64,000 nucleotides of DNA, taken from the NCBI RefSeq assembly GCF_014694455.1, contig NZ_JAAUWT010000006.1, positions 186,001 to 250,000 on the forward strand, read 5' to 3'. Shown in pieces: positions 26,361 through 35,341 of the stretch (within the stretch, counting starts at the first letter, position 1; the number at the start of each line of letters is the position of its first letter). The stretch comes from Vibrio sp. S9_S30. Lineage in GTDB: Bacteria > Pseudomonadota > Gammaproteobacteria > Enterobacterales > Vibrionaceae. The notes beneath the pieces are model-generated. The model was not told where the DNA came from and made no database searches. It worked only from the letters and a program-made list of their open reading frames with translations. The position numbers were made by a program, and so were the translations under genes.

Positions 26361-26412
26361 TTTACTGTGTTGTTTCTCTGCTGTCTTGTTTCTCTACTGT
26401 GTTGTTTTTTTG
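26353..26412. repeat. 16-bp tandem array upstream of a lipoprotein gene
   Basis: Three 16-bp units of GTTGTTTCTCTACTGT type (26353, 26369, 26385) and a truncated fourth that runs into T7. Confidence 0.8.
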
Positions 26413-26460
26413 TTCTTTGTTATCATCGGGCGTCTTACATCAACATAAAAGGCTCAATAT

Positions 26461-26631
26461 ATGAAATTGTTTGTAATTGCGTTGTTTACTTTATCTTTTT
26501 TATCAGGATGTCAGTTAACACGTGTAGAAGGGGAAATCGACGATGTCGAAGTGAAAGTGGGCACGAAAGACAGCAATGAATCCAACGGGAAATTTTGTCC
26601 TCCGGGTCAAGCCAAAAAAGGCAAGTGTTAA
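26461..26631 (+). CDS. Small outer-membrane-type lipoprotein
   Basis: A 56-residue precursor with ATG 26461 preceded by AAAGG. The signal peptide MKLFVIALFTLSF leads to the lipobox LSGC, so Cys18 would be lipidated. The mature part is short and charged (VEGEIDDVEVKVG) and ends in FCPPGQAKKGKC with two cysteines. No family recognised. It is convergent with the ABC transporter operon. Confidence 0.75.
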   Translation: MKLFVIALFTLSFLSGCQLTRVEGEIDDVEVKVGTKDSNESNGKFCPPGQAKKGKC

Positions 26632-26726
26632 CGTAGGTGTCTACACATTTCATACTGACAATCGCGGTATTGGAAGCGATAGAACGATAGGCTTGTCTAT
26701 TGCTCCCTATACACAATTTCATCACG

Positions 26727-27542
26727 TTAAACTTGCCTGTCTAACCAATCTGGCTCCAATTCAGGCAGGGGAATCGCATCCAACAGCTCTTTTGTGTACG
26801 CCGTTTGCGGGGAAGAAAAGAGCGAAGCGCTGTCGGCAAGCTCAATGATTTCACCATACTTTAACACCATGGTTCTGTCGCACAGCCGACGTACAACAGA
26901 CAAGTCGTGGCTGACAAATGCCATGGTGAAGTTCAACTCTTCTCTCAATGTTTCTAACAACGCCAATACTTGCGCTTGCGAAGACACGTCCAACCCAGAC
27001 AAAATTTCATCCGCGAGAACAAACTTGGGTTCCAGAGCAATCGCCCGCGCAATGCCCACTCTTTGCCTTTGCCCACCTGAAAGTTCATGGGGGTATCTGA
27101 ATTTGAATGAGGTGGGTAATCCAACCATGTCCAACGCACTCTCGATGCGTCTCTCTACTTGGTCAAAACCATGCAATTTCAGTGGTCCCCCAATAATGGT
27201 GGACACTTTGTGCCTTGGGTTAAGTGACGACATGGGATCTTGAAAAATCATTTGGAATTGCTGACGTAACGTTCGTAACTCGACTTCAGACCAGTGCGTG
27301 ATGTCTTCACCATGGTATCGAATGCTGCCAGAATCGCTGTTCAATAGGCGCAGCATGGCACGACCAAGCGTCGATTTTCCTGAACCAGACCCCCCCACAA
27401 TGCCTAAAATCTCCCCTTCATGAATATTGAAACTGACCCCTTTAATGATGTCGATGCGTGGAGCGCGTCCAAATAATGGTTTGTTTGCCATATCAGGGTA
27501 ACTGACCCTCAAGTCCCGAATTTCATACAGATTACGAGCCAT
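26727..27542 (-). CDS. Oligopeptide-type ABC transporter ATP-binding protein (OppF/DppF-like)
   Basis: A 271-residue ATPase with Walker A GGSGSGKSTLGRA, signature LSGGQRQRVGIARAI, Walker B region FVLADEILSGLDVSSQAQ and switch histidine in FVSHDLSVVRRLCD. Its start overlaps the end of the partner ATPase gene by 11 bases. It is the last gene of a six-gene unit encoding a FAD oxidoreductase, binding protein, two permeases and two ATPases. Confidence 0.93.
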   Translation of the reverse strand: MARNLYEIRDLRVSYPDMANKPLFGRAPRIDIIKGVSFNIHEGEILGIVGGSGSGKSTLGRAMLRLLNSDSGSIRYHGEDITHWSEVELRTLRQQFQMIFQDPMSSLNPRHKVSTIIGGPLKLHGFDQVERRIESALDMVGLPTSFKFRYPHELSGGQRQRVGIARAIALEPKFVLADEILSGLDVSSQAQVLALLETLREELNFTMAFVSHDLSVVRRLCDRTMVLKYGEIIELADSASLFSSPQTAYTKELLDAIPLPELEPDWLDRQV

Positions 27543-28407
27543 AGCGGTCTTCCTTACTGCCTTTAATGACTTCCAGTTTTGTTAACTGAATCACGCTCTC
27601 TGGCACGGGTTTTAAGCTCTGATCTGGGCGGGTGTATTTTGGTGTTGCGTCGAGCAGTGCTTTGGAATAAGGGTGTGTAGGTGCAGCAAAGAAGTCTTTA
27701 ACCAAAGAACTTTCGAGGACTTTCCCACCGTAAAGCACCGACAACGATTGGCATACTTTCGCGACCACACCGAGGTCGTGGGTCACAAACAGAATCGTGG
27801 TGTCATGGTGGCGTTGCATCTCCTTAATTAAACGCAGTATTTGCTTTTGAACCGTTACATCCAGTGCCGTCGTGGGTTCATCGGCAACAATGAGTTTGGG
27901 CTGTGCCGCGAAAGCTGCGGCAATCAATACGCGTTGCCTCATGCCTCCAGACAATTCATGAGGGTAGCTTTTCATTACTCTATCGGGGTGAGGAATGCCG
28001 ACTTCTTCAAGTAATGCTATAGCTCTCATTTGCGCCTGTCGTTTTGACCAACCAAGAATATCGACTAATCGCCCTGTTATTTGCCTACCAATGCGCTTTG
28101 AAGGGTTGAGTGCCGTTAATGGATCTTGAGGAATGAGTGCCGTGTTCTGCCCAATCCAGTGCCTTCGAGCTTTCGGAGTAAAATCGTGCAGCGATTTTCC
28201 ATCCAATACAATGTTGCCTTGATTGACCGACACCGCCCTTGGCAGCGTGCCGAAAATCGCCCGACCAATCATGCTTTTCCCCGCGCCGCTTTCGCCCACT
28301 AAGCCATGCACTTGTCCTTTTTCCACCGTAAAGGAGACGTTACGCAGAACGGGAGTTGAATCGGGCAGTACGGCACACAAGTTCTCTATCTTTAAGTAAG
28401 TATTCAT
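27532..28407 (-). CDS. Oligopeptide-type ABC transporter ATP-binding protein (OppD/DppD-like)
   Basis: A 291-residue ATPase with Walker A GESGAGKSMIGRA, signature LSGGMRQRVLIAAA, Walker B LIVADEPTTALDV, switch FVTHDLGVVAKVC and the C-terminal extension typical of peptide importers (APTHPYSKALLDATPKY). It pairs with the OppF-like ATPase as the nucleotide-binding heterodimer. It overlaps the upstream permease gene by four bases. Confidence 0.93.
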   Translation of the reverse strand: MNTYLKIENLCAVLPDSTPVLRNVSFTVEKGQVHGLVGESGAGKSMIGRAIFGTLPRAVSVNQGNIVLDGKSLHDFTPKARRHWIGQNTALIPQDPLTALNPSKRIGRQITGRLVDILGWSKRQAQMRAIALLEEVGIPHPDRVMKSYPHELSGGMRQRVLIAAAFAAQPKLIVADEPTTALDVTVQKQILRLIKEMQRHHDTTILFVTHDLGVVAKVCQSLSVLYGGKVLESSLVKDFFAAPTHPYSKALLDATPKYTRPDQSLKPVPESVIQLTKLEVIKGSKEDRYGS

Positions 28408-29255
28408 CGTAGCACCGGATCCAACCTTTCTTTTAAACCTTCGCCGAGCTGGCTAAAGCTCAACACCGTTAAGAACAGCACAATTAAAGGGAACACCAAC
28501 ACCCACCATGTCTGATGAATGGCCGAACGCCCCTCTGAAATCATGCCGCCCCAAGTCGGGAAGTCGGAAGATAAAGACAAATTCACAAAGCTGAGAATCG
28601 CTTCTACAATGACCGCGATGCCCATTTCCAATGTCAACAGCACACTGATGGCGGGGAGAAGGTTCGGTAAGATTTCCTTGATCAAGGTATTGAATTTCGG
28701 TCTTGCGGCGACGCGAGCGGATAAGACGTAATCCATCGAGCATTGATTTAAGGTTTCCGCCCTTACCACGCGTGCAAAGCGCGTCCAGTCAATCACCACA
28801 ATGGCAACGATAACGGAACCTACTCCTGTGCCGATGACAGCAATCAGCAAAATGGCAAACAACACCGGTGGAAACGACATCCATATGTCTGTTGCATGTG
28901 AAATAATGGCATCTGCCCAACCTCGGTAGTAACCCGCAACCAGCCCAAGAAGCGACCCGATAACACAAGTGAGAAGACCAGCGATTATGGCGATGGTAAG
29001 GGAGACTTGCGTGCCGTAAATAATTCGGGACAAGACATCTCGCCCTAATGAATCAGAGCCCAGCCAGTATCCCTGTTCACCGTTTGGCAACCATGCTGGT
29101 GGAAGTTGCGAGGTAAATAAGTCCTGTTCTAAAGGGTTGTGTGGGCTAATAAAGGGGGCAAACAAAGCGGTGAAGACTAACAGCAATAACCAACCGCTCG
29201 ATAGCCACAACCTGAGCCCAGCTTTAAGCTGTACTTTACTTCGTCCATCAAGCAT
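28404..29255 (-). CDS. Oligopeptide-type ABC permease (DppC-like)
   Basis: A 283-residue inner-membrane permease with about six helices. It has the DppC N-terminus (NPLEQDLFTSQLPPAW, YWLGSDSLGRDVLSRIIYGTQVSL) and the EAA-type loop YVLSARVAARPKFNTLIKEILPNLLP that contacts the ATPase. It overlaps the upstream permease gene by eight bases, so translation is coupled. Confidence 0.93.
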   Translation of the reverse strand: MLDGRSKVQLKAGLRLWLSSGWLLLLVFTALFAPFISPHNPLEQDLFTSQLPPAWLPNGEQGYWLGSDSLGRDVLSRIIYGTQVSLTIAIIAGLLTCVIGSLLGLVAGYYRGWADAIISHATDIWMSFPPVLFAILLIAVIGTGVGSVIVAIVVIDWTRFARVVRAETLNQCSMDYVLSARVAARPKFNTLIKEILPNLLPAISVLLTLEMGIAVIVEAILSFVNLSLSSDFPTWGGMISEGRSAIHQTWWVLVFPLIVLFLTVLSFSQLGEGLKERLDPVLR

Positions 29256-30255
29256 GTCGTAACCTCGGGTTCAGTAGTGAGTAAGTCAAATCCACAACAA
29301 AATTGACCAGTGTGAAGATCAAGGCAAACAGGATGACAATCCCTTGGATAAGGGGGAGATCTCGGTTGATGACGGCGTCAATGGCGAGATTCCCGAGCCC
29401 TTCGTAAGAGAAAAGCCGTTCGACAATCACGGTGCCGCCAATGAGAAAAGTAAACTGCACACCCACCAGCGCCAAAGTTGGTAGTAGGGCATTGGGTAAG
29501 GCTTCACGAATGATGACATAAGCTTCACTGTAGCCCCGTGTTCGAGCCAGAGTGATGTAGTCGAGGTGCATGGTTTCTTTCAACGATTGTTTGAGCAACT
29601 GAGCAATGATGGCGGCAAGAGGGATCGCCAATGCGAGAGCAGGCATAAACATATGGGAAAACAAGTCGGAAAACGCAGCCCAACGCAATGTGACTATGCT
29701 TTCCAGCAAAAGAAATGAGGTGTAGAAATCGGTGTCCATAGAAGGGGTAATTCGACCAGAAATATGGAACAAGGGCCAAAGCACACCGAAGAGGAGGATC
29801 AAAAGCAAGCCCCATAAGAAATCGGGAACGGAGAGTGCCACGCCATTCGTCACATCAATGGTGGATTCGATTTTCGTGCCTCGCCATAACGTGCCCGATA
29901 GGGCCAAAGCACCGCCAAGTAAAACGGCGAAAATTAATGCCATAACCGACAGTTCAAGCGTGGCAGGCAGCCTGCCGAGCACCAATTCAAGCACAGGTTG
30001 GCGGGTTGTGATGGAGGTACCAAAATCCCCCTTGGTTACACCTGACATCCAAATAATAAATTGTTCGAATATGGATTTATCCAAACCATACATCGCAGTC
30101 AGCCGCGCAATATCCTGTTCACTTGCTCCAGGCGGCAACATCATTGCAATCGGGTTGCCAGGTACAACGCGTATGACAAAAAATACAACGATCGCAGCCC
30201 CAAACAAGGTGATGAGTATGGCACCAAGTTTTAATAATAGTGTCCGAAAATTCAT
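29248..30255 (-). CDS. Oligopeptide-type ABC permease (DppB-like)
   Basis: A 335-residue inner-membrane permease. It opens with the DppB pattern (VVFFVIRVVPGNPIAMMLPPGASEQD, IARLTAMYGLDKSIFEQF) and has the coupling loop YITLARTRGYSEAYVIIREALPNALLP. It forms the channel with the DppC-like subunit. A short hairpin separates it from the binding-protein gene upstream. Confidence 0.93.
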   Translation of the reverse strand: MNFRTLLLKLGAILITLFGAAIVVFFVIRVVPGNPIAMMLPPGASEQDIARLTAMYGLDKSIFEQFIIWMSGVTKGDFGTSITTRQPVLELVLGRLPATLELSVMALIFAVLLGGALALSGTLWRGTKIESTIDVTNGVALSVPDFLWGLLLILLFGVLWPLFHISGRITPSMDTDFYTSFLLLESIVTLRWAAFSDLFSHMFMPALALAIPLAAIIAQLLKQSLKETMHLDYITLARTRGYSEAYVIIREALPNALLPTLALVGVQFTFLIGGTVIVERLFSYEGLGNLAIDAVINRDLPLIQGIVILFALIFTLVNFVVDLTYSLLNPRLRHA

Positions 30256-30263
30256 ATGGTTAT

Positions 30264-30281
30264 AGAGGCACGAAGGCCTCT
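30264..30281 (-). other. Intercistronic hairpin after the binding-protein gene
   Basis: AGAGGC (30264-30269) pairs with GCCTCT (30276-30281). No T-run follows. Such hairpins often protect or attenuate the message so that the binding protein is made in excess of the membrane subunits. Confidence 0.45.
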
Positions 30282-30304
30282 TCTCCCTATCTTATAAGCG
30301 GGTC

Positions 30305-31837
30305 TTAATTACGCTTCATTAAATACGGAAGCAGCGCCCCAGAAGCATGAGGAACAACCGCAACTCTGGGGTCATATACGATGGGCTGTACGTATTGGAA
30401 AAGGGGCAGTACCAGCGCGTCTTCGGCAATCTTTTTGTCCACTTGCTTCCATCCTTCGATGCGTTTCTCCTCATCTTTCTCGCCCCAAAGTGGTGCTATC
30501 ATTGCGGTGAGATCGTCGCCATCCCAAACGGAGTGAGGTGAAGGACCAAACATGGCGAATCCGGTAGAGGTAGTAGGGTCGCCAATTGAGTTCCCCCAGT
30601 TATAAAAAGCAGCAGGAGCCAGTTTGTCTGCGGCGCGCAATTCGTAATGCTTTGCCACTTCATACACTTCAATTTCTGCATTGATGCCAACTTTGCGCCA
30701 CAACCCAACGATGGCTTGGATGATTTCATAGTCTTTAGGTTTGAATCCCTTGGTCGTTTGAATCGTAAACGTCACGGGGTTGGTTTTTGAATAGCCGGAT
30801 TTTGCAAGCAGTTCGATGGCTTTTTCAGGGTCGTAGGGCGTTTGTATGTCTTCGTTGTAGGCACTGTAGAGTGAGGTTTGTAAGGTATCGATAGCAATGC
30901 CGTAGCCTTTTAGTAATCGTTCCACAATGGCAGATTTGTTGACGGCATAAACCGCTGCTTTGCGAACGTTAGGGTCTTTCATTGCGTCAATATCATTAAA
31001 GAAAATCATCCCTATATCCGATACTGGGGAAGCGATGCCTTTTAGTTTCCCCTTGCGTGTTAAGCGATTGTACTCTTCGTATGGGATTTCAAGTGTCACG
31101 TGAGCATTACCAGACTCGACCTCGGCCACTCGCGCGGACGCGTCGGTGACAAACTTAATGGTGACGAATTCGAATTCTGGCTTGCCGCCCCAGTAGTTTG
31201 GGTTGGCTTTTAAACGGATGTAGGCGTTGCGCTCGAATTTGTCCACCATGTAAGGACCGGTGCCGATTGGGTTAGCTTCGAATCCCTTTTGACCCACTTT
31301 TTCAATGTAGTGTTTTGGCAATACATATCCGGTGAGAAAACTCATCCACTTGAAGATGGTGGGCTCAAATCGAACCACATCTGCGGTGATGGTGTTACCT
31401 TCTATTTGAAAATTGCCAAGAGTAGACCAAATAAATTGAATGGGGTTACCACTGCTTTCATCGGCGGCACGCTGCAAAGACCACACCACGTCTTCTGGTG
31501 TTAATGGTGTGCCGTCATGCCATTGCACACCACGTCGAATCGTAAGGTAAATTTTGGTTTTGTTGTCTAGCCAGCCCCATTTTGTGACTAAACCCGGAGA
31601 TTGGCTCAGATCCGGATTTTGCGCAATAAACTGGTCAAATACCGATTGATATATCCCTTGAATGGTCGGGTTTACAGAGGATGGACCGGTTGTTGGATCC
31701 CAACTGGGTAAGTTTACATTAGAGGCAATCACCAACTCCTCTATCGGTTTCGCCTGCACGGAAAAAGAGGGGATAAGCGCTAAGTACATAATCATTAGCA
31801 TGCCAGCTATCCTATTGATCAACTTCCATATTTTCAT
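30305..31837 (-). CDS. Periplasmic solute-binding protein, family 5 (peptide/nickel type)
   Basis: A 510-residue SBP_bac_5 protein. The signal peptide ends near SFSVQA (residue 29). Family stretches include TKIYLTIRRGVQWHDGTPLTPEDVVWSLQRA, NPIGTGPYMVDKFERNAYIRLKANPNYWGG and VRKAAVYAVNKSAIVERLLKGYG. It delivers ligand to the DppBC-like permeases. The ligand is not readable; the adjacent amine-oxidase-like enzyme suggests something other than an ordinary dipeptide. Confidence 0.92.
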   Translation of the reverse strand: MKIWKLINRIAGMLMIMYLALIPSFSVQAKPIEELVIASNVNLPSWDPTTGPSSVNPTIQGIYQSVFDQFIAQNPDLSQSPGLVTKWGWLDNKTKIYLTIRRGVQWHDGTPLTPEDVVWSLQRAADESSGNPIQFIWSTLGNFQIEGNTITADVVRFEPTIFKWMSFLTGYVLPKHYIEKVGQKGFEANPIGTGPYMVDKFERNAYIRLKANPNYWGGKPEFEFVTIKFVTDASARVAEVESGNAHVTLEIPYEEYNRLTRKGKLKGIASPVSDIGMIFFNDIDAMKDPNVRKAAVYAVNKSAIVERLLKGYGIAIDTLQTSLYSAYNEDIQTPYDPEKAIELLAKSGYSKTNPVTFTIQTTKGFKPKDYEIIQAIVGLWRKVGINAEIEVYEVAKHYELRAADKLAPAAFYNWGNSIGDPTTSTGFAMFGPSPHSVWDGDDLTAMIAPLWGEKDEEKRIEGWKQVDKKIAEDALVLPLFQYVQPIVYDPRVAVVPHASGALLPYLMKRN

Positions 31838-31945
31838 TTTACACTCCTAGTGTTTTCAATGATTGAGCTCGCGTTTATTCCACGGGTGCTGTGTACTTCG
31901 TGTGTTGTTTATGTCCAAGGTGTAACGTTACTTATACAAATTCGT

Positions 31946-33517
31946 TTACTTCGCCAGCTTTTGGGCAAGCAAATACCCAGAACCCGCGCCCGTTCCGGCT
32001 CCGGGCCAAACAGCGGCACCTGTGTGGTAAAGACCGGGTATCGGCGTCGAACCATCGGATTTGCCAAAGCTTGGTCGGAATCCAAAATTTTGATTGAGGT
32101 GGTGGCTGCCACACAATTGATCGCCACCCACTAAATTTGGGTTATCGGCTTCCAAATCGGCAGGGGATACAACGCGCTTGGAGAGAATGCTTTCTTGGAA
32201 TCCCGGTGCGTATTGCTCGATGATGTTCAATATATGTTGGCAATATGGCGCAGCGAGATTTTGCCAATTTTTGGTCGGTTCGCTTGTAATGGAGTCGACA
32301 AGCACGTTGGAAGGGAGCATTCGAACCTGAATCCACAGCGTATGTTTTTCTCTGGGTGCACGGCTCGGGTCAATCGCCGTCGGTTGCCCCACAACAATAA
32401 CGGGATGCTCTGGCAGCACACCGGCCATAGCTTGTTGATAGGTTCGTGCCATGTGATCCATTGACGGGGCAATGTGCACATAAGCGAATTCTTTTAAGGT
32501 TTGGGATGCCGTCCAGTTGGGTAATTTATCCAAGGCGACATGAATCATCATGGTGCCTGGCGCATGCCGAAAGGCGTCGTAGCATTTTAATGATTCTAGG
32601 GGGCTTTCGTTCGCAACCAAACGCTGAAGCCCCGATGGGGAAACATTGGCGATCACGGCTTTATTCGCACCCCGCACGCTGCCGTCTTCTTTTTCTACGC
32701 CAATGGCTTTGCCTTGCGATGTCATGACTCTTGAAACGCGCGTGCCATATTCTAATGTGCCACCTTGTGACTCAATAAGGCTCACCATGGCACGAGTAAT
32801 GGTATCAGCCCCGCCTTTTCCTATGACCATCCCAAAGGCTTGGTTAGCGAACGATTCAAGAAAAGGAAAAATAGCCCCGCCCGCGATGTCTGGTGCGAAA
32901 TCAAGGTGCATGCCCCAAGCCGCGAGGGTGGCTTTTACGTGTTCCGATTCAAAATGGGTATCCAGCCATTCTCTTGGTGAGCTGACAACCAAACGAAAAA
33001 GGTCAACCATGCCCTGTTGACCTTCCTTACGGTAAAGTTGCCATGTGTGTTTGAATAACGGAGCGAGCTTAAAAGGGGATTGTAAAAAAGGCAGAATAAG
33101 GGGGGCTTGCGCGGAAAACTGCTTGGTGAGCCGATTCCAGCTTGCTTCGTCTTTGTCCGAATAGGCATGGATTCTGTTGGCGTTCTTTTGTGGGTCTTGG
33201 CTGATACCTAGCCAGTGACCGTCAGGAAAGACACTAGCAAAGCAGTGATGCGCCGCAACCAGTTCCAAGCCATGCTCTTTAAGTTGTTCACCAAATTGTT
33301 GAAAAAAGGGAGAACCTGCAAAAAGTGAAAGGTTCATTGCTGCCCAATCGTGTCGAAAACCATCCAGCGTATATTCACCGGATTTGACCGCGCCGCCCAC
33401 GGTATCACCTTGTTCTATGATGTGGACTGTCCAGCCTTTTGACTGCAGAAAAATGGCGCACACTAAACTGTTTATGCCGCTCCCAATAATGATGGCGTCT
33501 GCCTTTGGCTCATTCAT
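31946..33517 (-). CDS. FAD-dependent oxidoreductase, CrtI/phytoene-dehydrogenase-like (COG1233)
   Basis: A 523-residue flavoprotein. The N-terminal dinucleotide fold is clear (IIIGSGINSLVCAIFLQSKGWTVHIIEQ followed by GGAVKSGEYTLDGFRHDWAAM), and the C-terminus GLYHTGAAVWPGAGTGAGSGYLLA is the second FAD motif. No carotenoid genes are nearby. It is the first gene of the peptide-type ABC operon (108 bases before the binding protein), so it probably oxidises the imported compound or a derivative. Substrate unknown. Confidence 0.88.
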   Translation of the reverse strand: MNEPKADAIIIGSGINSLVCAIFLQSKGWTVHIIEQGDTVGGAVKSGEYTLDGFRHDWAAMNLSLFAGSPFFQQFGEQLKEHGLELVAAHHCFASVFPDGHWLGISQDPQKNANRIHAYSDKDEASWNRLTKQFSAQAPLILPFLQSPFKLAPLFKHTWQLYRKEGQQGMVDLFRLVVSSPREWLDTHFESEHVKATLAAWGMHLDFAPDIAGGAIFPFLESFANQAFGMVIGKGGADTITRAMVSLIESQGGTLEYGTRVSRVMTSQGKAIGVEKEDGSVRGANKAVIANVSPSGLQRLVANESPLESLKCYDAFRHAPGTMMIHVALDKLPNWTASQTLKEFAYVHIAPSMDHMARTYQQAMAGVLPEHPVIVVGQPTAIDPSRAPREKHTLWIQVRMLPSNVLVDSITSEPTKNWQNLAAPYCQHILNIIEQYAPGFQESILSKRVVSPADLEADNPNLVGGDQLCGSHHLNQNFGFRPSFGKSDGSTPIPGLYHTGAAVWPGAGTGAGSGYLLAQKLAK

Positions 33518-34044
33518 TGCCTATCCTAGAACTCATTTTTACGGGTTTTAGTATTAGCCAGTGATATAACCGGAACAATGCAACTATGAGAGAGAAAACG
33601 GAGGTTGTTGCAGGGCTAGGATAGTCTTGGCAAAAAGTGGATATAAGTATGCAATAAAACGCACTTGTGGGTGCTCCAAGCGAGGCGTCTCACTGTCAAA
33701 ACGGACAAGGCGCGGATACAGACAAGGCGGGGATACGGGCAAAGCAGAAATCAGAAAATACGAGAGTGACCGAAAACTGCACTATGCGGATAGTTTGAGC
33801 AAGATACGGCTAACAGGCGCTGTCCGCATTAGGTAACATGTTAAGAATATGTTAATGGTTGTTTGTGGTTTAATATGGAACCGATGTTTCACGCCAAACT
33901 CGCCGCAGAAAAACTCAATGCAATGGAAGCCGCTTTCTGAAGAGGAGGCCTATAGTGCAACTCGATATGAGTATCGCTCGTATGTGAGTGACGTTGTGCA
34001 TAGGAATGTTCTGAGTAAGCATCAATAAAAGATGGAGAGCAAAA
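33518..34044. other. Divergent intergenic region, no supported gene
   Basis: About 530 bases between the FAD oxidoreductase and the AraC gene. It contains a 17-bp repeat (33704-33754) and presumably both promoters. The TTG-initiated frame at 33627-33836 is built partly on the repeat and is not credible. Confidence 0.4.
33704..33754. repeat. 17-bp degenerate tandem array
   Basis: GACAAGGCGCGGATACA and GACAAGGCGGGGATACG adjoin, with a diverged third unit. Confidence 0.7.
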
Positions 34045-35058
34045 ATGAAGTACGCTACTGAGTCTCCTCGTTTTAGTGTTCGTGCGTTTCGCCAGAGATT
34101 AGACGAATCTAGCCATCTGTTGTTTAGCTCAAGCGACGTTGATGAAGCCAAAGCCAGTGTCGGGCGTGTTATGACACCTCATGAGCTTAACGTGATCAAC
34201 AATAGTGGCAGGCTTGATGCCAGTATGCATTACATGCCTTTGGGTGATATCGCTTTGTATCGTTTAAAGTATGGGTCGAGTGTTTCCATCCATATCCCTA
34301 CGATAAAAGATTATTACTGCATTCAGATCCCAATCCATGGTCATGCTTGCGTGACAAATGGTTCAGAGAAAATTGAATCTACCGAAAGTACGGCATCCGT
34401 GCTGAACCCTGAAGTTCAAACCGACATGGTTTGGGACTACGACAACGATCAATTTATGGTGCGGATATCCCGTTCGTTAATGGAAAGAACCGCCATCGGT
34501 ATTTTGGGGCATGATATCGATGAACCCATACGTTTCGATGTCGGCTTTAGGTGGCAAGATTGCCCTGCATGGTATTGTTTGCTGTCTTACTTACTCGATT
34601 TTTACGCCAATTCGGATCCGGCACTCCGAGAAAACAAACTGATCACCAGCCAGTTAAATCAACTTACGGCGACCACTCTGTTTTTAAATCACAAGCATTC
34701 ACAAAGTGGAGAGAAAGTGACCCAGCGCACCTCTATTCGTCCTCGCCACATTAAGCGTGCTCAAGAGTATATGGAAGCTCATGCCCACGAGCCTATTTCA
34801 GTGGAGCTGCTTGCTCAGGTGTGCGGGATCAGCATTCGGAGCCTTTACGGTGGATTTAAAGATTTCGTTGGCACCACGCCAATGCAATACTTGCGAAACT
34901 TAAGGTTAGATCATGTGCGAAATGACTTGCTCACCTGCGAAGCAACCAGTGTCACATCGGTTGCAATGAGATGGGGTTTTTCTCATATGGGCAGGTTCAG
35001 TGCGGAATACAAAGCGCGTTTTGGTGAAAGCCCGAGTCAGACGTTTCGAAAACGTTAG
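34045..35058 (+). CDS. AraC-family regulator with AraC_binding_2-type sensor
   Basis: A 337-residue regulator. The first 190 residues form an AraC-binding-like cupin sensor (YRLKYGSSVSIHIPTIKDYYCIQIPIHG, ASVLNPEVQTDMVWDYDNDQFMVRI). The last 100 form the two-HTH DNA-binding domain (ISVELLAQVCGISIRSLYGGFKDFVGTTPMQYLRNLRLD; VTSVAMRWGFSHMGRFSAEYKARFGESPSQTFR). GGAGAG precedes ATG. It is divergent from the FAD/ABC operon and convergent with the GMC operon; either could be its target, the divergent one more likely. Confidence 0.9.
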   Translation: MKYATESPRFSVRAFRQRLDESSHLLFSSSDVDEAKASVGRVMTPHELNVINNSGRLDASMHYMPLGDIALYRLKYGSSVSIHIPTIKDYYCIQIPIHGHACVTNGSEKIESTESTASVLNPEVQTDMVWDYDNDQFMVRISRSLMERTAIGILGHDIDEPIRFDVGFRWQDCPAWYCLLSYLLDFYANSDPALRENKLITSQLNQLTATTLFLNHKHSQSGEKVTQRTSIRPRHIKRAQEYMEAHAHEPISVELLAQVCGISIRSLYGGFKDFVGTTPMQYLRNLRLDHVRNDLLTCEATSVTSVAMRWGFSHMGRFSAEYKARFGESPSQTFRKR

Positions 35059-35117
35059 GTGTGATAAAAGTTACATTTGACCAACACGAGAATGGCGACA
35101 TGGGCGGCAGTAAAAAT

Positions 35118-35142
35118 ACACCGCAGTATCGTACTGCGGTGT
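35118..35142 (-). terminator. Terminator of the GMC operon
   Basis: ACACCGCAGTA (35118-35128) and TACTGCGGTGT (35132-35142) are perfect 11-base arms; on the minus strand the hairpin runs into ATTTTTAC. On the plus strand no T-run follows, so it mainly serves the GMC operon. Confidence 0.75.
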
Positions 35143-35153
35143 GGGGGAGAGCC

Positions 35154-35315
35154 GAATAGGTTGTTGTTGCATCGAATAGGTTGTTGCATATAGAGAAATC
35201 GAAAGTTTTATCTTTATCCTCCTTGTCCTCCTTGTCCTCCTTGTCCTCCTTGTCCTCCTTGTCCTCCTTGTCCTTTTTTCTATATGATCCAAAAACTTCT
35301 ATATGATCCAAAAAC
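35154..35315. repeat. Cluster of three repeats, including six perfect 9-bp units
   Basis: From left to right: two copies of a 20-bp GAATAGGTTGTTG unit (35154, 35174), six perfect copies of TCCTCCTTG (35217-35270) and two exact 19-bp copies of TTCTATATGATCCAAAAAC (35278-35315). All lie between the GMC gene and its terminator, in its 3' untranslated region. The 9-bp run is a likely length-variable site. Confidence 0.9.
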
Positions 35316-35341
35316 AAAAACCTAAGAGTGCGTGTCGGATG

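Noticed and set aside
31850..33168. Several long frames antisense to or overlapping the CrtI-like gene
   Set aside because: They are shadows of a GC-richer coding region with a clear FAD-binding protein on the minus strand.
33627..33836. Arg/Lys-rich 69-codon frame from TTG
   Set aside because: Built partly on a 17-bp tandem repeat, no ribosome site, no family.
35217..35270. Regular repeats resembling a CRISPR or coding repeat (frames with a DKEDKE run on the minus strand)
   Set aside because: The 9-bp units are directly adjacent without spacers, no cas genes are near, and the minus-strand frames have no ribosome site and lie in the 3' UTR of the GMC gene.
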